Positions 1 to 8,239 of a stretch of DNA of 64,000 nucleotides are shown in pieces. The stretch's first letter is position 1. Every line of letters starts with the position of its first letter. Both the position numbers and the translations under genes were made by a program. The stretch comes from JALSNL01 sp036479585 (GTDB lineage: Bacteria > Bacteroidota > Ignavibacteria > Ignavibacteriales > Melioribacteraceae), in assembly GCA_965224785.1 (NCBI GenBank), contig OZ245062.1, forward strand, positions 1,364,001-1,428,000, read 5' to 3'. A model generated the notes under the pieces. The model ran no database searches and had not been told where the DNA came from. It worked only from the letters and a program-made list of their open reading frames with translations.

Positions 1-19
1 ATTATTTAGTAACTATTAT

Positions 20-1351
20 ATGAATATTCGTTTAATCATTATAAATATATTATTACTTGTTGCGTTTGCAGAATATAATTTTGCTCAACAAACTTTTATC
101 ACTTTAGCAAAAACTGATTCTATAAAAATTGACTCAATCTCTATAATTGGAAATGACGTTACAGAAGAGTTTGTTATTCTAAGAGAAATGAATATTAGTG
201 AAGGAGATTTTGTAACTAAAAAGAAAATTGAATTTAATCAAGAAAGAATATTTAGTTTGGGCTTATTCAACAAAGTAAAATTAAATCTAATTGATAGAAG
301 TAGCTATGTAGAACTAAATATTGAAATTGCAGAAAGTTGGTATTTTTATCCTCTTCCGTTTCTTAAATTGAGAGACAACACAATAGCAAGAGCAACCTAT
401 GGAATAATTCTACTATACAAAAATTTTAGAGGAAGAAACGAAACTATAAAAGCAATTATTACAGCAGGGCTTGATCCCACTTTTGCCTTCTCCTATTTTA
501 ATCCGGTTTTATCAACTGGAAATAATTTTTTATTGGGGTTTGACCTTGCTTATGTAACTAGAAGGAATAGAAACATTATAGCCGAAAATACTTTTGGAGA
601 TGTCTTTGATTATAAGTCTATTTTTGGGAGCATTGAAATTGGTTATAGATTAAATTTATTTAATACAATATCCGTATCAACGGCTTATGAATACTATGAA
701 CTTCCAGATGAACTAAAGAATCTATCTGCATCCAACACCAACATTGATAGAACTCTATCTGGCGGAATAGCTTATAGTTTTGATAGTAGAAACCTAAAAC
801 AATTTTCGGATGATGGAAATTATAGTGTTGCACAATTTACACATAAAGGCTTTGGTATAAATGATATATCATATAATCTTCTAAAATTAGATTTAAGACA
901 ATATAAAACTATTATAAATGATTTATCAATAAAATGGAGAGGTTTGTACAGACACACTTTTGGTAAACGAGTTCCTTTTTATGAACTTTCTCTACTTGGA
1001 GATAAAGAAAATATTAGAGGACATAAGTTTCAAAAAAGAGAAGGAAATAATTTTATGCTTACTTCTTTGGAACTTAATTATCCAATTCTCAAAGAGTGGA
1101 ACTTAAGTCTCGATTTACCTTTGCTTCCAACTTCACTAACCTCAGCAAGAATTGGATTATATGCAAATATATTTGTTGATGGTGGAACAACATACAATAA
1201 TGGCGAACTGCTTTCCATAAATAATTTTGATTCGGGTTATGGGTTTGGAGTTACATTACTTCTGCTACCTTATAATGCATTTCGGTTTGAATATGCTTTT
1301 GATGAATTTGGGAATGCTGAATTTTTATTTGAATCGGGCTTTTCTTTTTGA
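20..1351 (+). CDS. BamA/TamA-like outer-membrane beta-barrel protein with one POTRA domain
   Basis: This 443-residue protein opens with a hydrophobic signal peptide (about residues 1-23, ending NFAQ). One POTRA-like domain follows (about 34-108; 'IDSISIIGNDVTEEFV', then a helix and 'GLFNKVKLNL'). The rest alternates short strands and turns and ends in Phe (GFSF), as expected of an outer-membrane barrel of the D15/BamA superfamily. BamA has five POTRAs and TamA three, so with one this is a reduced relative rather than the essential BamA. It probably inserts or exports substrates at the outer membrane; the substrate is unknown. The nearest downstream genes are a FUN14 protein and a HEFGH protein, which do not reveal its job. 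Confidence 0.8.
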   Translation: MNIRLIIINILLLVAFAEYNFAQQTFITLAKTDSIKIDSISIIGNDVTEEFVILREMNISEGDFVTKKKIEFNQERIFSLGLFNKVKLNLIDRSSYVELNIEIAESWYFYPLPFLKLRDNTIARATYGIILLYKNFRGRNETIKAIITAGLDPTFAFSYFNPVLSTGNNFLLGFDLAYVTRRNRNIIAENTFGDVFDYKSIFGSIEIGYRLNLFNTISVSTAYEYYELPDELKNLSASNTNIDRTLSGGIAYSFDSRNLKQFSDDGNYSVAQFTHKGFGINDISYNLLKLDLRQYKTIINDLSIKWRGLYRHTFGKRVPFYELSLLGDKENIRGHKFQKREGNNFMLTSLELNYPILKEWNLSLDLPLLPTSLTSARIGLYANIFVDGGTTYNNGELLSINNFDSGYGFGVTLLLLPYNAFRFEYAFDEFGNAEFLFESGFSF

Positions 1352-1402
1352 TATTTAATTCTTATCATTGAAACTTAAACTAAACTAATATTAGAGGATT
1401 TT

Positions 1403-1726
1403 ATGTTTGATGCTTTACCTTTTTTACTCAAAACAATTGGGATTGGTCTTGTTGCCGGATTAGTGGTTGGATTTTTATCAAAAAAGTTTTCTAAGCTTAT
1501 AATATTTTTTGCTCTGCTTGTTGTTGTTCTTTTACAAGTAGCTGCATACAAAGGTTATATTGATGTTGACTGGTTATCGTGGGGTGATACTGCGGTTGAA
1601 GCAGTTAAGAATACAGTTAAAAATACAGATTTGCCAACCGAATCTCTTACAGATATTTTTATGAAGAATGTTCCATTTTCAATTGCAGCAATTATTGGAT
1701 TTGTTTTTGGATTTAAGAAAGGTTAA
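1403..1726 (+). CDS. FUN14-family small membrane protein
   Basis: A 107-residue inner-membrane protein with two adjacent hydrophobic segments (about 8-27 and 30-49), a polar middle region with 'YKGYIDVDW', and a last hydrophobic, glycine-rich segment (about 90-105). The glycine-rich first helix and the 'Q..YKGYI.VDW' block match the FUN14 family, whose eukaryotic members include the mitochondrial mitophagy receptor FUNDC1. The bacterial role is unknown. A GAGG ribosome binding site sits 5 bases before the ATG. The stop is only 6 bases before the next gene, so the two are probably co-transcribed. Confidence 0.7.
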   Translation: MFDALPFLLKTIGIGLVAGLVVGFLSKKFSKLIIFFALLVVVLLQVAAYKGYIDVDWLSWGDTAVEAVKNTVKNTDLPTESLTDIFMKNVPFSIAAIIGFVFGFKKG

Positions 1727-1732
1727 GAGAGT

Positions 1733-2149
1733 TTGAAAATAATATTTAAATCATTTCAATATATTTGGGAACTTCCTCAAAACTTACTTGGTCTAGTTAT
1801 CTATTTGCTTAACATAAACAAAATTGTTAACATCAAAAAGATTGAGGGAAGATACTTGCTAAAAAATTACAATTTTGGAGTTAGTCTTGGGAATTATATT
1901 TTTTGGACTCCAACAATAAATGATAAGAATACTGAAGTACCAATCAATATGAAACATGAATTTGGTCACTCAATTCAATCAAAATATTTTGGGCCACTAT
2001 ATTTACTAATTGTCGGGCTTCCTTCTATATCGCGAGTTTTTTATAGTAAACTTTATTACTCATTCAGAAAAAAAGAATGGACAAAATACTACCAGGGCTA
2101 CCCAGAAAAATGGGCAGACTCTTTAGGGATGAAACACTATAAAGCTTAA
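1733..2149 (+). CDS. Conserved hypothetical protein with HEFGH zincin-like motif (TTG start)
   Basis: A 138-residue protein with a hydrophobic stretch near residues 16-26 and a 'KHEFGHSIQSKYFGPLYLL' segment holding H75-E-F-G-H79, the HExxH signature of zinc-dependent peptidases. E125 or D129 in the C-terminal 'YPEKWADSLG' segment could be the third zinc ligand. The same arrangement occurs in uncharacterised small proteins of Bacteroidota. The start is TTG with AGAG just upstream; there is no in-frame ATG before the conserved 'W-x-LPQNLLG' block. It follows the FUN14 gene by 6 bases. Whether it is an active protease is unknown: it is very short for one, and the motif could simply bind metal. 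Confidence 0.6.
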   Translation: MKIIFKSFQYIWELPQNLLGLVIYLLNINKIVNIKKIEGRYLLKNYNFGVSLGNYIFWTPTINDKNTEVPINMKHEFGHSIQSKYFGPLYLLIVGLPSISRVFYSKLYYSFRKKEWTKYYQGYPEKWADSLGMKHYKA

Positions 2150-2231
2150 TTCAAATTGTAACTAAGATTATTTGGAATCTGAGAAATAAACATATTGCAA
2201 TAACCCGTTCTACAAAACTATTTACAACAAA

Positions 2232-2954
2232 ATGATATTTTCTAACACTGAATTTTATTACACTCCCCCCAAACTTATTTCAGATAAAGCAATTATTATA
2301 ACTGATGTAGAAGCTAAACATATATCTAGAGTAATGCGACATAAAGTTGATGATATAATCTTAATCACCAATGGTGAAGGGGAGATATATCAATCAGTAA
2401 TAAAAAATATTTCAAAAAATGAAGTGATTGCAGAAAGTAAAAAAGTTTTTACGAAAGAAAATAAATTAAGTAATATAACTTTTTGTATCCCAATTCTAAA
2501 AACCTCAGATAGATTTGAATTTGCATTAGAGAAAAGTGTTGAGTTAGGAATTACAAACTTTTTAATTTTTTCCGCAAAGAAAAGTTATAAAAGGGGAGTT
2601 AAGTTAGAGCGATGGAACAAAATATTACTCTCTGCCATGAAGCAAAGTTTACAATCTTACAAACCCAAAATTGATGTTGCAAACTCACTAAGTCAGACAC
2701 TTCAGCAAGAATCAAATAAAATATATTTTGAACAAAATTCAAAATTATCGATAAGTGAATATTTTGGAGATAAAAATAATTCTAAAATTTTGTTTGATGA
2801 AAAAACTTATTTTATCTTTGGTCCGGAAGGTGGGTTGACAGATGAAGAATTAAATTCAAGTGATGATAATATTAAATTAAGACTTACATCAAATCGTCTA
2901 AGATCAGAAACTGCAATAATTCATACAGCTTCTTATTTGAATAGCAGAGTTTGA
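2232..2954 (+). CDS. rsmE: 16S rRNA (uracil-1498-N3)-methyltransferase RsmE
   Basis: A 240-residue SPOUT methyltransferase. An N-terminal PUA-like domain ('HISRVMRHKVDDIILITNGEGE') is followed by a knotted catalytic domain with 'FIFGPEGGLTDEE' and the C-terminal SAM-binding loop 'LTSNRLRSETAIIHTASYL'. It methylates N3 of U1498 in the decoding region of 16S rRNA using S-adenosylmethionine. The length is normal for RsmE. Family members usually carry 'LG.RILR.ETA'; here the loop reads 'LTSNRLRSETA', a conservative variant. It converges on the following minus-strand transporter with only 4 bases between the two stops and no visible hairpin terminator. Confidence 0.93.
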   Translation: MIFSNTEFYYTPPKLISDKAIIITDVEAKHISRVMRHKVDDIILITNGEGEIYQSVIKNISKNEVIAESKKVFTKENKLSNITFCIPILKTSDRFEFALEKSVELGITNFLIFSAKKSYKRGVKLERWNKILLSAMKQSLQSYKPKIDVANSLSQTLQQESNKIYFEQNSKLSISEYFGDKNNSKILFDEKTYFIFGPEGGLTDEELNSSDDNIKLRLTSNRLRSETAIIHTASYLNSRV

Positions 2955-2958
2955 CCAA

Positions 2959-3990
2959 CTAAAGTTGAACAAGATAACCAATCAGTCCTATTATAAAAGC
3001 TATAATTACATTTACCACTTTTACTGCAATAAATCCTTTTTTTGATTCGGCAAGAAGAGGCAACATTCCGTGTCCATCTTGAGAAATTGAACTTGCCAAT
3101 AATATATAAAAAGGAATCGTTCCGGAAGCAAACAGAGTTACAAAAACTAAATGAGGACCGGACTCCGGAATCATTCCAACTAAAACTGCAACTACAAGAA
3201 CAAGTAACATATTATCTGCAATCAATGTACTAACATCAAAATTTTCGATAAGTAAATGAACTGCTAACAAAGTTCCAAAAGTCCATAAGAAGATTCTAAG
3301 TATATGCACTTTTACAATATGATCCCAGAGATGTTTTTTAAGAAAATGTTCTGGAACAGTTGCTACTACAAACAGAGAAAAAGCTGTAACAACAATGATT
3401 GTAATTTGCATCCATAATTGTGAGTCATCTGCAATAAAGCCAAAACCAACCGCAAGCAATAAAGAAATTACAATTGCCAATAATGATAATCTATAAATAG
3501 ATGATTTTAATAATGTTTTAATAATAACGTTTTTAGGAAAACAATCACACTGTTCTTCAGTATGTATAGGAAATGATTTCTCATTAAATTTTTCTAGAAA
3601 TTTTTCTCCAATGGAAAATTTATCAACAAGGAAGCCAGATAAAATTGCAATCACAAAAAGTAAAAGAGTAAGGATTGCAGCTTGCTCTGGGAACATCGCA
3701 AACATTACAAATGCCTCATCACCGCTAGTAGCAATCATTGCAGTAACAATTGCACCGAAAGAAATTAGTCTGTGAGAGAATAATGCAACTGCCGTAAATG
3801 CTCCAAGACATCCTGGAATAGCTCCAAGAAATGCAGCAAAAAAATAATGCTTCCATTTACTACTTGAAAGATTTTTTTGCCAAACACCTTTTGTCTGAAC
3901 ATTGATGTATTCAATAGCCAGCATCATAACAAATACAAAACCCGTTATCATTATAGCGTGACTAAAAACATGTAGAAATTCTTTTATCAT
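2959..3990 (-). CDS. Putative 10-TM heavy-metal (manganese-type) exporter
   Basis: A 343-residue polytopic membrane protein with about ten hydrophobic segments in two halves, split by a hydrophilic loop near residues 125-155 that contains 'EEQCDCFP'. Both halves carry small-residue-rich re-entrant motifs: 'GAIPGCLGAF' and 'ATSGDEAFVMFA' in the first, 'GMIPESGPHLVFVTLF' and 'SSISQDGHGMLPLLAES' in the second. That repeat pattern matches the family annotated as putative 10TM heavy-metal exporter or putative manganese transporter (PF11449). The substrate is not provable from sequence. It stands alone on the minus strand; 286 bases separate its start from glnK. Confidence 0.65.
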   Translation of the reverse strand: MIKEFLHVFSHAIMITGFVFVMMLAIEYINVQTKGVWQKNLSSSKWKHYFFAAFLGAIPGCLGAFTAVALFSHRLISFGAIVTAMIATSGDEAFVMFAMFPEQAAILTLLLFVIAILSGFLVDKFSIGEKFLEKFNEKSFPIHTEEQCDCFPKNVIIKTLLKSSIYRLSLLAIVISLLLAVGFGFIADDSQLWMQITIIVVTAFSLFVVATVPEHFLKKHLWDHIVKVHILRIFLWTFGTLLAVHLLIENFDVSTLIADNMLLVLVVAVLVGMIPESGPHLVFVTLFASGTIPFYILLASSISQDGHGMLPLLAESKKGFIAVKVVNVIIAFIIGLIGYLVQL

Positions 3991-4195
3991 TTATTCAAAA
4001 TCATTTAATAAATAGTTAACAAGAATATTTATATCCAAATATTAGGAAGCAAAAATAACAATAAAATTCTATTTGAAAGCAATTACATAATAATAATTAA
4101 AATTTATTAGTTGAATAAAATAAGGTAGAAACTTAAAAAAGACATAATAAATATGGCGAAACAATGAAAAAGAATAATAAAATAAGCAATAAAGC

Positions 4196-4223
4196 TTGAC
4201 AAGCATAATAAAATTAGTATATT
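4196..4223 (+). promoter_or_regulatory. Candidate sigma-70-type promoter of the glnK-amt operon
   Basis: TTGACA (4196-4201) and TATATT (4218-4223) are separated by 16 bases, a near-consensus housekeeping promoter 54 bases before the glnK start codon. No sigma-54 (TGGCAC-N5-TTGCW) match was found nearby. In such AT-rich DNA a TATATT match is cheap, so the call rests mainly on the perfect TTGACA. Confidence 0.45.
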
Positions 4224-4276
4224 TACAGCTTCAAACTAAGAAAGTAAGTAAAAACAAATATAAAAAAGAGGAGAAA

Positions 4277-4615
4277 ATGAAAAAAGTAGAAGCAATAATA
4301 CGACCACACAAACTGGAAGATGTTCAAGAGGCTTTGCAAGATGAAAACTTTTCTGGTTTAACTGTAACTGAAGTTCGTGGTTATGGAAGACAAAAAGGAC
4401 ATAAGGAAGTCTATAGAGGCTCGGAATACAATATTGATTTTGTACCAAAAGTAAAAATTGAAATTGTTTGTTCTGATGAGTTAGTAGAAAAAGTAATTAA
4501 AATAGTTTTAGCTGGAGCAAAGACTGGTGAAATAGGAGATGGAAAAATATTCGTCTCAAACATTGAAGATGTAATAAGAATTAGAACAGAAGAAAGTGGC
4601 GAAGCAGCTCTTTAG
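4277..4615 (+). CDS. glnK: Nitrogen regulatory protein P-II (GlnK/GlnB)
   Basis: This 112-residue protein is a full-length P-II signal transducer. It has the start 'MKKVEAIIRPHKLEDV', the T-loop 'YGRQKGHKEVYRGSEYNIDF' with the modifiable Tyr51 retained, and the C-terminal block 'AGAKTGEIGDGKIFV'. P-II proteins sense ATP/ADP and 2-oxoglutarate and bind target proteins through the T-loop; GlnK-type members plug the ammonium channel when nitrogen is plentiful. The ATG at 4277 is preceded by AGAGGAGA and gives exactly the usual length. A longer in-frame reading would start inside the promoter. The amt gene follows after 35 bases, so GlnK rather than GlnB is the likelier name. Confidence 0.95.
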   Translation: MKKVEAIIRPHKLEDVQEALQDENFSGLTVTEVRGYGRQKGHKEVYRGSEYNIDFVPKVKIEIVCSDELVEKVIKIVLAGAKTGEIGDGKIFVSNIEDVIRIRTEESGEAAL

Positions 4616-4650
4616 AAAAAATACTTTTAACAATAATAGGATTTAAATAA

Positions 4651-5901
4651 ATGGAAAACGAATTAGCAAAAGATGTAGCAAATAATCTTTTTACAATAAA
4701 TAATGTATGGATGATGCTTGCTACAGCTTTAGTTTTTATAATGCATCTTGGTTTTGCAACTTTAGAAGTTGGATTAACGAGACAAAAAAATACAGTAAAT
4801 ATTCTTTTTAAGAACTCTGTGATTCCAGCAATTGGTCTTTTAACTTATGCAATTGTTGGATTCAATTTAATGTACCCCGGAGAAGATTATGCAGGAGCAT
4901 TTTTTGGGTTTGCGGGGTTTGGTATTGGAACGGATGCAGCCGGATTAACTAGTGCTTACAATCCTGGTTATACATATTGGACAGATTTTTTATTCCAAGG
5001 AATGTTTGCTGCAACTGCTGCCACTATTGTTTCGGGTGCTGTAGCAGAAAGAATTAAGCTTTCTAGTTTCTTAATTTTTTCAACACTCTTTGTTGGAATA
5101 GCTTACCCTGTTGTTGGTATGTGGAAATGGGGTGGTGGATTTTTAGATGCATTAGGTTTTTATGATTTCGCTGGTTCTTCTCTTGTACATTCAGTTGGTG
5201 GATGGGGAGCATTAACTGGAGTGTTTTTATTAGGACCTCGTATTGGTAAATATACGAAAAAGGGAATTCATCCAATTCCAGGACATAGTATGCCACTTGT
5301 TGCAATTGGTGGTTTCTTACTTTGGTTAGGATGGTTCGGTTTTAATGGTGGTTCTGTTCTTAGTGCAGATCCTGGGCTAGTATCTTTAGTTTTAGTTACT
5401 ACATCCTTAGCAGCTGCTGCCGGAGCAATTGGAGCTATGATTACCTCTTGGAGTGTTTTCAAAGTTCCGGATTTTACAATGGTAATAAACGGAACGTTAG
5501 CCGGACTTGTTGGAATTACTGCCGGAGCAGATTTAATGTCTCCACTAGAGTCTATTATAATTGGATTAATTTCTGGAATGATTGTTGTATTTGCCGTTGC
5601 ATTTTTTGATAAAGTGAAATTGGATGATCCGGTTGGTGCTTTGTCAGTTCATTTAGTTTGTGGAATTTTTGGAACTCTTGTTGTTGGTGTTCTGGGTAGC
5701 AAAGCTGGTGGTGCTCAACTATGGTCTCAGCTAATAGGAGTAGGTGCAATTGGAGCTTTTACTCTTGTATTTACTGGTGTACTTTGGAGCGTACTTAAGG
5801 CAACTATGGGAATAAGAGTTTCTCCAGAAGAAGAAAAAGAAGGCTTAGATATTGGTGAACACAGTATGGAAAGTTATCCAAATTTTGAAACATTATCTTA
5901 G
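4651..5901 (+). CDS. amt: Ammonium transporter AmtB family
   Basis: A 416-residue inner-membrane channel with about eleven helices. The twin-histidine pair of Amt channels is present: His180 in 'SSLVHSVGGWGAL' and His334 in 'LSVHLVCGIFGTL'. The phenylalanine-gate and 'GFNLMYPG' regions are also recognisable. It conducts ammonia/ammonium into the cell and is expected to be blocked by the GlnK encoded 35 bases upstream. There is no cleaved signal peptide before the first helix ('NNVWMMLATALVFIMH'); some proteobacterial Amts have one. The C-terminal cytoplasmic tail ends 'ESYPNFETLS' and is short. The TorF-like porin gene 54 bases downstream is probably in the same operon. Confidence 0.96.
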   Translation: MENELAKDVANNLFTINNVWMMLATALVFIMHLGFATLEVGLTRQKNTVNILFKNSVIPAIGLLTYAIVGFNLMYPGEDYAGAFFGFAGFGIGTDAAGLTSAYNPGYTYWTDFLFQGMFAATAATIVSGAVAERIKLSSFLIFSTLFVGIAYPVVGMWKWGGGFLDALGFYDFAGSSLVHSVGGWGALTGVFLLGPRIGKYTKKGIHPIPGHSMPLVAIGGFLLWLGWFGFNGGSVLSADPGLVSLVLVTTSLAAAAGAIGAMITSWSVFKVPDFTMVINGTLAGLVGITAGADLMSPLESIIIGLISGMIVVFAVAFFDKVKLDDPVGALSVHLVCGIFGTLVVGVLGSKAGGAQLWSQLIGVGAIGAFTLVFTGVLWSVLKATMGIRVSPEEEKEGLDIGEHSMESYPNFETLS

Positions 5902-5955
5902 AACAAAATTATAAATAATAATAATTCAATTAAATAAAACAAGAAGGAAATTTGT

Positions 5956-6642
5956 ATGAACATCGTTAAGAAAATAAAATACACATTGGTAGTATCACTA
6001 TTTTTATTTTTAAGTATAAATGCACAAACATCAGTTTCTACAGGAGCAGATTTTGTAAGTAGATATTTGTGGAGAGGTTTAGATTTCGGCAACACATTTA
6101 GCATTCAACCTAGTTTAGCTTTAACAGCCGGAGACTTTGAAATTGGATTTTGGGGATCTTATCCTTTTGCAAACACAGCAAATGGAAGTGAAGAAATGGA
6201 TTTGTACTTATCATATTCAATTTCAGATATTTCCATAGTTGTTACTGACTATTATTTCCCAAATTCTGGTGGGAAATATGGAAATTATAAAGAACCAGGT
6301 GCTCATACAATTGAAGCAGGCTTAAGTTACGGAGGGTCGGATAGCTTCCCTATATCATTAGCGGCTTTTGTTAATGTTTACAATGACGATGATAACTCAA
6401 TATATTTTGAACTTGGTTACTCAACAAAAGTAAGTGATGTTGGAATTGATTTATTCTTAGGTGGAACTCCAGGTGGAGACAATGAATTTTACGGAACGGA
6501 AAAATTTAATTTAATTAACATTGGTGTTACTGCATCAAAAGAAATTAAAATTACTGATGATTTTTCATTGCCGGTATTTACTTCTTATGTCCTGAATCCA
6601 AATACAGAAGTTGGTTACTTGTTTTTTGGATTTAGTTTGTAA
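5956..6642 (+). CDS. TorF-family putative outer-membrane porin, linked to amt
   Basis: A 228-residue exported protein with a signal peptide (about 1-24, ending SINAQ) followed by amphipathic strands. The opening 'STGADFVSRYLWRGLDFGN' and the C-terminal 'VGYLFFGFSL' resemble the TorF/Gcw_chp family of putative porins. It has an AAGGA ribosome binding site and lies 54 bases after amt with no terminator between. A perfect 32-base palindrome lies just after its stop and may end the operon. The gene order suggests an outer-membrane route for nitrogen compounds feeding the Amt channel; that role is inferred from position only. Confidence 0.72.
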   Translation: MNIVKKIKYTLVVSLFLFLSINAQTSVSTGADFVSRYLWRGLDFGNTFSIQPSLALTAGDFEIGFWGSYPFANTANGSEEMDLYLSYSISDISIVVTDYYFPNSGGKYGNYKEPGAHTIEAGLSYGGSDSFPISLAAFVNVYNDDDNSIYFELGYSTKVSDVGIDLFLGGTPGGDNEFYGTEKFNLINIGVTASKEIKITDDFSLPVFTSYVLNPNTEVGYLFFGFSL

Positions 6643-6660
6643 ATAGAGTAATAGAATTTT

Positions 6661-6692
6661 ATTATACTGCAATTATATAATTGCAGTATAAT
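6661..6692. terminator. Perfect 32-base palindrome, candidate bidirectional terminator
   Basis: ATTATACTGCAATTAT (6661-6676) is followed directly by its exact reverse complement (6677-6692). It lies in the 52-base gap between two convergent genes (stops at 6642 and 6695). A transcript from either side would form a long hairpin. The T-rich tail is better on the plus strand (ATTTATTTTA) than on the minus strand. Confidence 0.65.
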
Positions 6693-6694
6693 AT

Positions 6695-7276
6695 TTATTT
6701 TAACAAAAATAAAACCAATGAGAAAAAATCTACAGAGAACTTTGGCAACTCCCTCCATTTATCCAAATCAATTTTAGTACTTAATTTTAGAAAGGGAACT
6801 TCATTTATTAAATGATGATTTTCCTTTGTTAACAATACATAATTATTTTCTTCATAATGATATTGCCAAGGGGTTTTAGCAACACAAATATAAATTTCTT
6901 TGTCAAATAATTTAGAAACGTTTTTATTTATTGCTGGTTTATAATTCTCAAATAAATCTCCTTCCAAGTGTAAAGTTGCACTAAAGAAATTTCCCCACCA
7001 AAACATAGTTCTAAATACAAAAATATTTTTATTCGTAAAAAAAGAAGGAAAGTCAAGAACCATATAGGGAAGGTGTTTGTAATTTTCTCCTTTAGAGATT
7101 TTGCCAAAATCTAATTCAAGTTCTTTAGGAAAATTAAAATCTGATTCTGAAATAAATCTTTGTAAATCTGTACGAGTATTTTCTAATAAATGATTAATTT
7201 TTTCTAGTACTTTTGCTTTTGCTAAAAGGAAGTCAGTATTATTAAGAATTGTTAATTCTGATTTGGATATTTCCAT
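6695..7276 (-). CDS. Conserved hypothetical cytosolic protein
   Basis: A 193-residue soluble protein that I do not recognise as a named family. It has a helical N-terminus (about 1-45), a central 'YMVLDFPSFFTNKNIFVFRTMFWWGNFFSATLHLEG' region rich in aromatic residues, and a C-terminal 'KIDLDKWRELP' segment. There is no signal peptide and no clear catalytic motif. It lies 12 bases after purine nucleoside phosphorylase on the same strand, so it is probably the last gene of the nucleoside-salvage operon. That position suggests but does not show a link to nucleotide metabolism. Confidence 0.55.
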   Translation of the reverse strand: MEISKSELTILNNTDFLLAKAKVLEKINHLLENTRTDLQRFISESDFNFPKELELDFGKISKGENYKHLPYMVLDFPSFFTNKNIFVFRTMFWWGNFFSATLHLEGDLFENYKPAINKNVSKLFDKEIYICVAKTPWQYHYEENNYVLLTKENHHLINEVPFLKLSTKIDLDKWRELPKFSVDFFSLVLFLLK

Positions 7277-7288
7277 AAAGTAATATAA

Positions 7289-8110
7289 TTAGATTATACT
7301 AATAATTCTCTTAACCAACTTTTCAAAATCTACTTTAACTTTTTCAGCAGTTTCAACAACATCTTTGTGTGATAATTTCTCAGGAGCTAGTCCGGCAGCA
7401 TAATTTGTAATTAGAGATATTGATGCAACTTCAACTCCGTGATAGGCTGCATAAATTGCTTCGTGAACAGTTGACATTCCAACTGCATCAGCTCCAAAGA
7501 TTGTTTGCATTCTTATCTCCGCTGGAGTTTCGTAAGAAGGACCTTTGCCAAACCAATAAGTCCCTTCCTTCATAAATATATTTTCTTTGAGTGCAACAGA
7601 TTTAATTATATCATTAAATTGTTTGGAAGGCAATCTTAAAATATTCTTTCTTTGTTCAACAGATGGAACAGTAAATAAATTCGACAATTCCATTTTAATA
7701 TTATGAGAAAGAAATCCGGTAACAATCATTAGATCGCCAGGGTTAAAGTTTTTGTTAACACCACCAGCAGCATTTGTTATTAAGAGTTTTTTGCATCCAA
7801 GTTTGTGAGTTATAAAAGCTGGCAAAATACACTTGTCAATTGTATAACCTTCATACAAATGAATTCTTCCCTGAAAGATTAGAACCTTTTTATTATGTAA
7901 TTCTGCAAAGTGTAAATAACCTTTATGTCCAGCAACTGTTGATTCTGGATAACCAGGAATCTCTGTTGTGGGAATTGATTTTACAACTTTAATATTATCA
8001 GCAAAATTTCCAAGTCCACTGCCAAGTATTAATGCAACTTCCGGTTTGAATGGAATCTCGTTTTCTAAATAATCTAAAAGCTTTTTGTATTTGAAATCTA
8101 AGTCAATCAT
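7289..8110 (-). CDS. punA: Purine-nucleoside phosphorylase (trimeric type)
   Basis: A 273-residue enzyme of the low-molecular-mass, trimeric PNP family. It shows the phosphate-binding 'ILGSGLGNFAD', the 'GHKGYLHFAEL' and 'IFQGRIHLYEGY' blocks, 'LLITNAAGGVN' and the base-specificity segment 'LITNYAAG', whose Asn fits 6-oxopurines. It splits inosine or guanosine with phosphate into the base and ribose-1-phosphate. Its upstream neighbour on the same strand is a concentrative nucleoside transporter, 129 bases away, with a REPIN-like repeat in between. Together with tdk and cdd it forms an uptake-and-salvage group. Confidence 0.93.
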   Translation of the reverse strand: MIDLDFKYKKLLDYLENEIPFKPEVALILGSGLGNFADNIKVVKSIPTTEIPGYPESTVAGHKGYLHFAELHNKKVLIFQGRIHLYEGYTIDKCILPAFITHKLGCKKLLITNAAGGVNKNFNPGDLMIVTGFLSHNIKMELSNLFTVPSVEQRKNILRLPSKQFNDIIKSVALKENIFMKEGTYWFGKGPSYETPAEIRMQTIFGADAVGMSTVHEAIYAAYHGVEVASISLITNYAAGLAPEKLSHKDVVETAEKVKVDFEKLVKRIISII

Positions 8111-8145
8111 TATAATATTAGTTCTTTATTAAATTTATTTTTATT

Positions 8146-8198
8146 CGCAGATTACAAATCTACGTTACGTTTTTCGTAACACAGATTTGTAATCTGTG
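8146..8198. repeat. REPIN-like double palindrome, copy 1
   Basis: Two 22-base arms (8148-8169 and 8175-8196) are reverse complements at 20 of 22 positions around a TTTTT loop. Each arm contains its own palindrome, AGATTACAAATCT. The same design recurs at 49511-49558 and 53150-53206. It sits inside the tdk-transporter-PNP gene string. Confidence 0.75.
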
Positions 8199-8239
8199 AA
8201 GGTTTGTATTAGACAGCCGTTGTTTGCTAAAAAAAACTA

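Noticed and set aside
4140..4200. Sigma-54 promoter before glnK
   Set aside because: A TGGC word is present near 4153, but there is no TTGC at the right distance; the TTGACA/TATATT pair is better.
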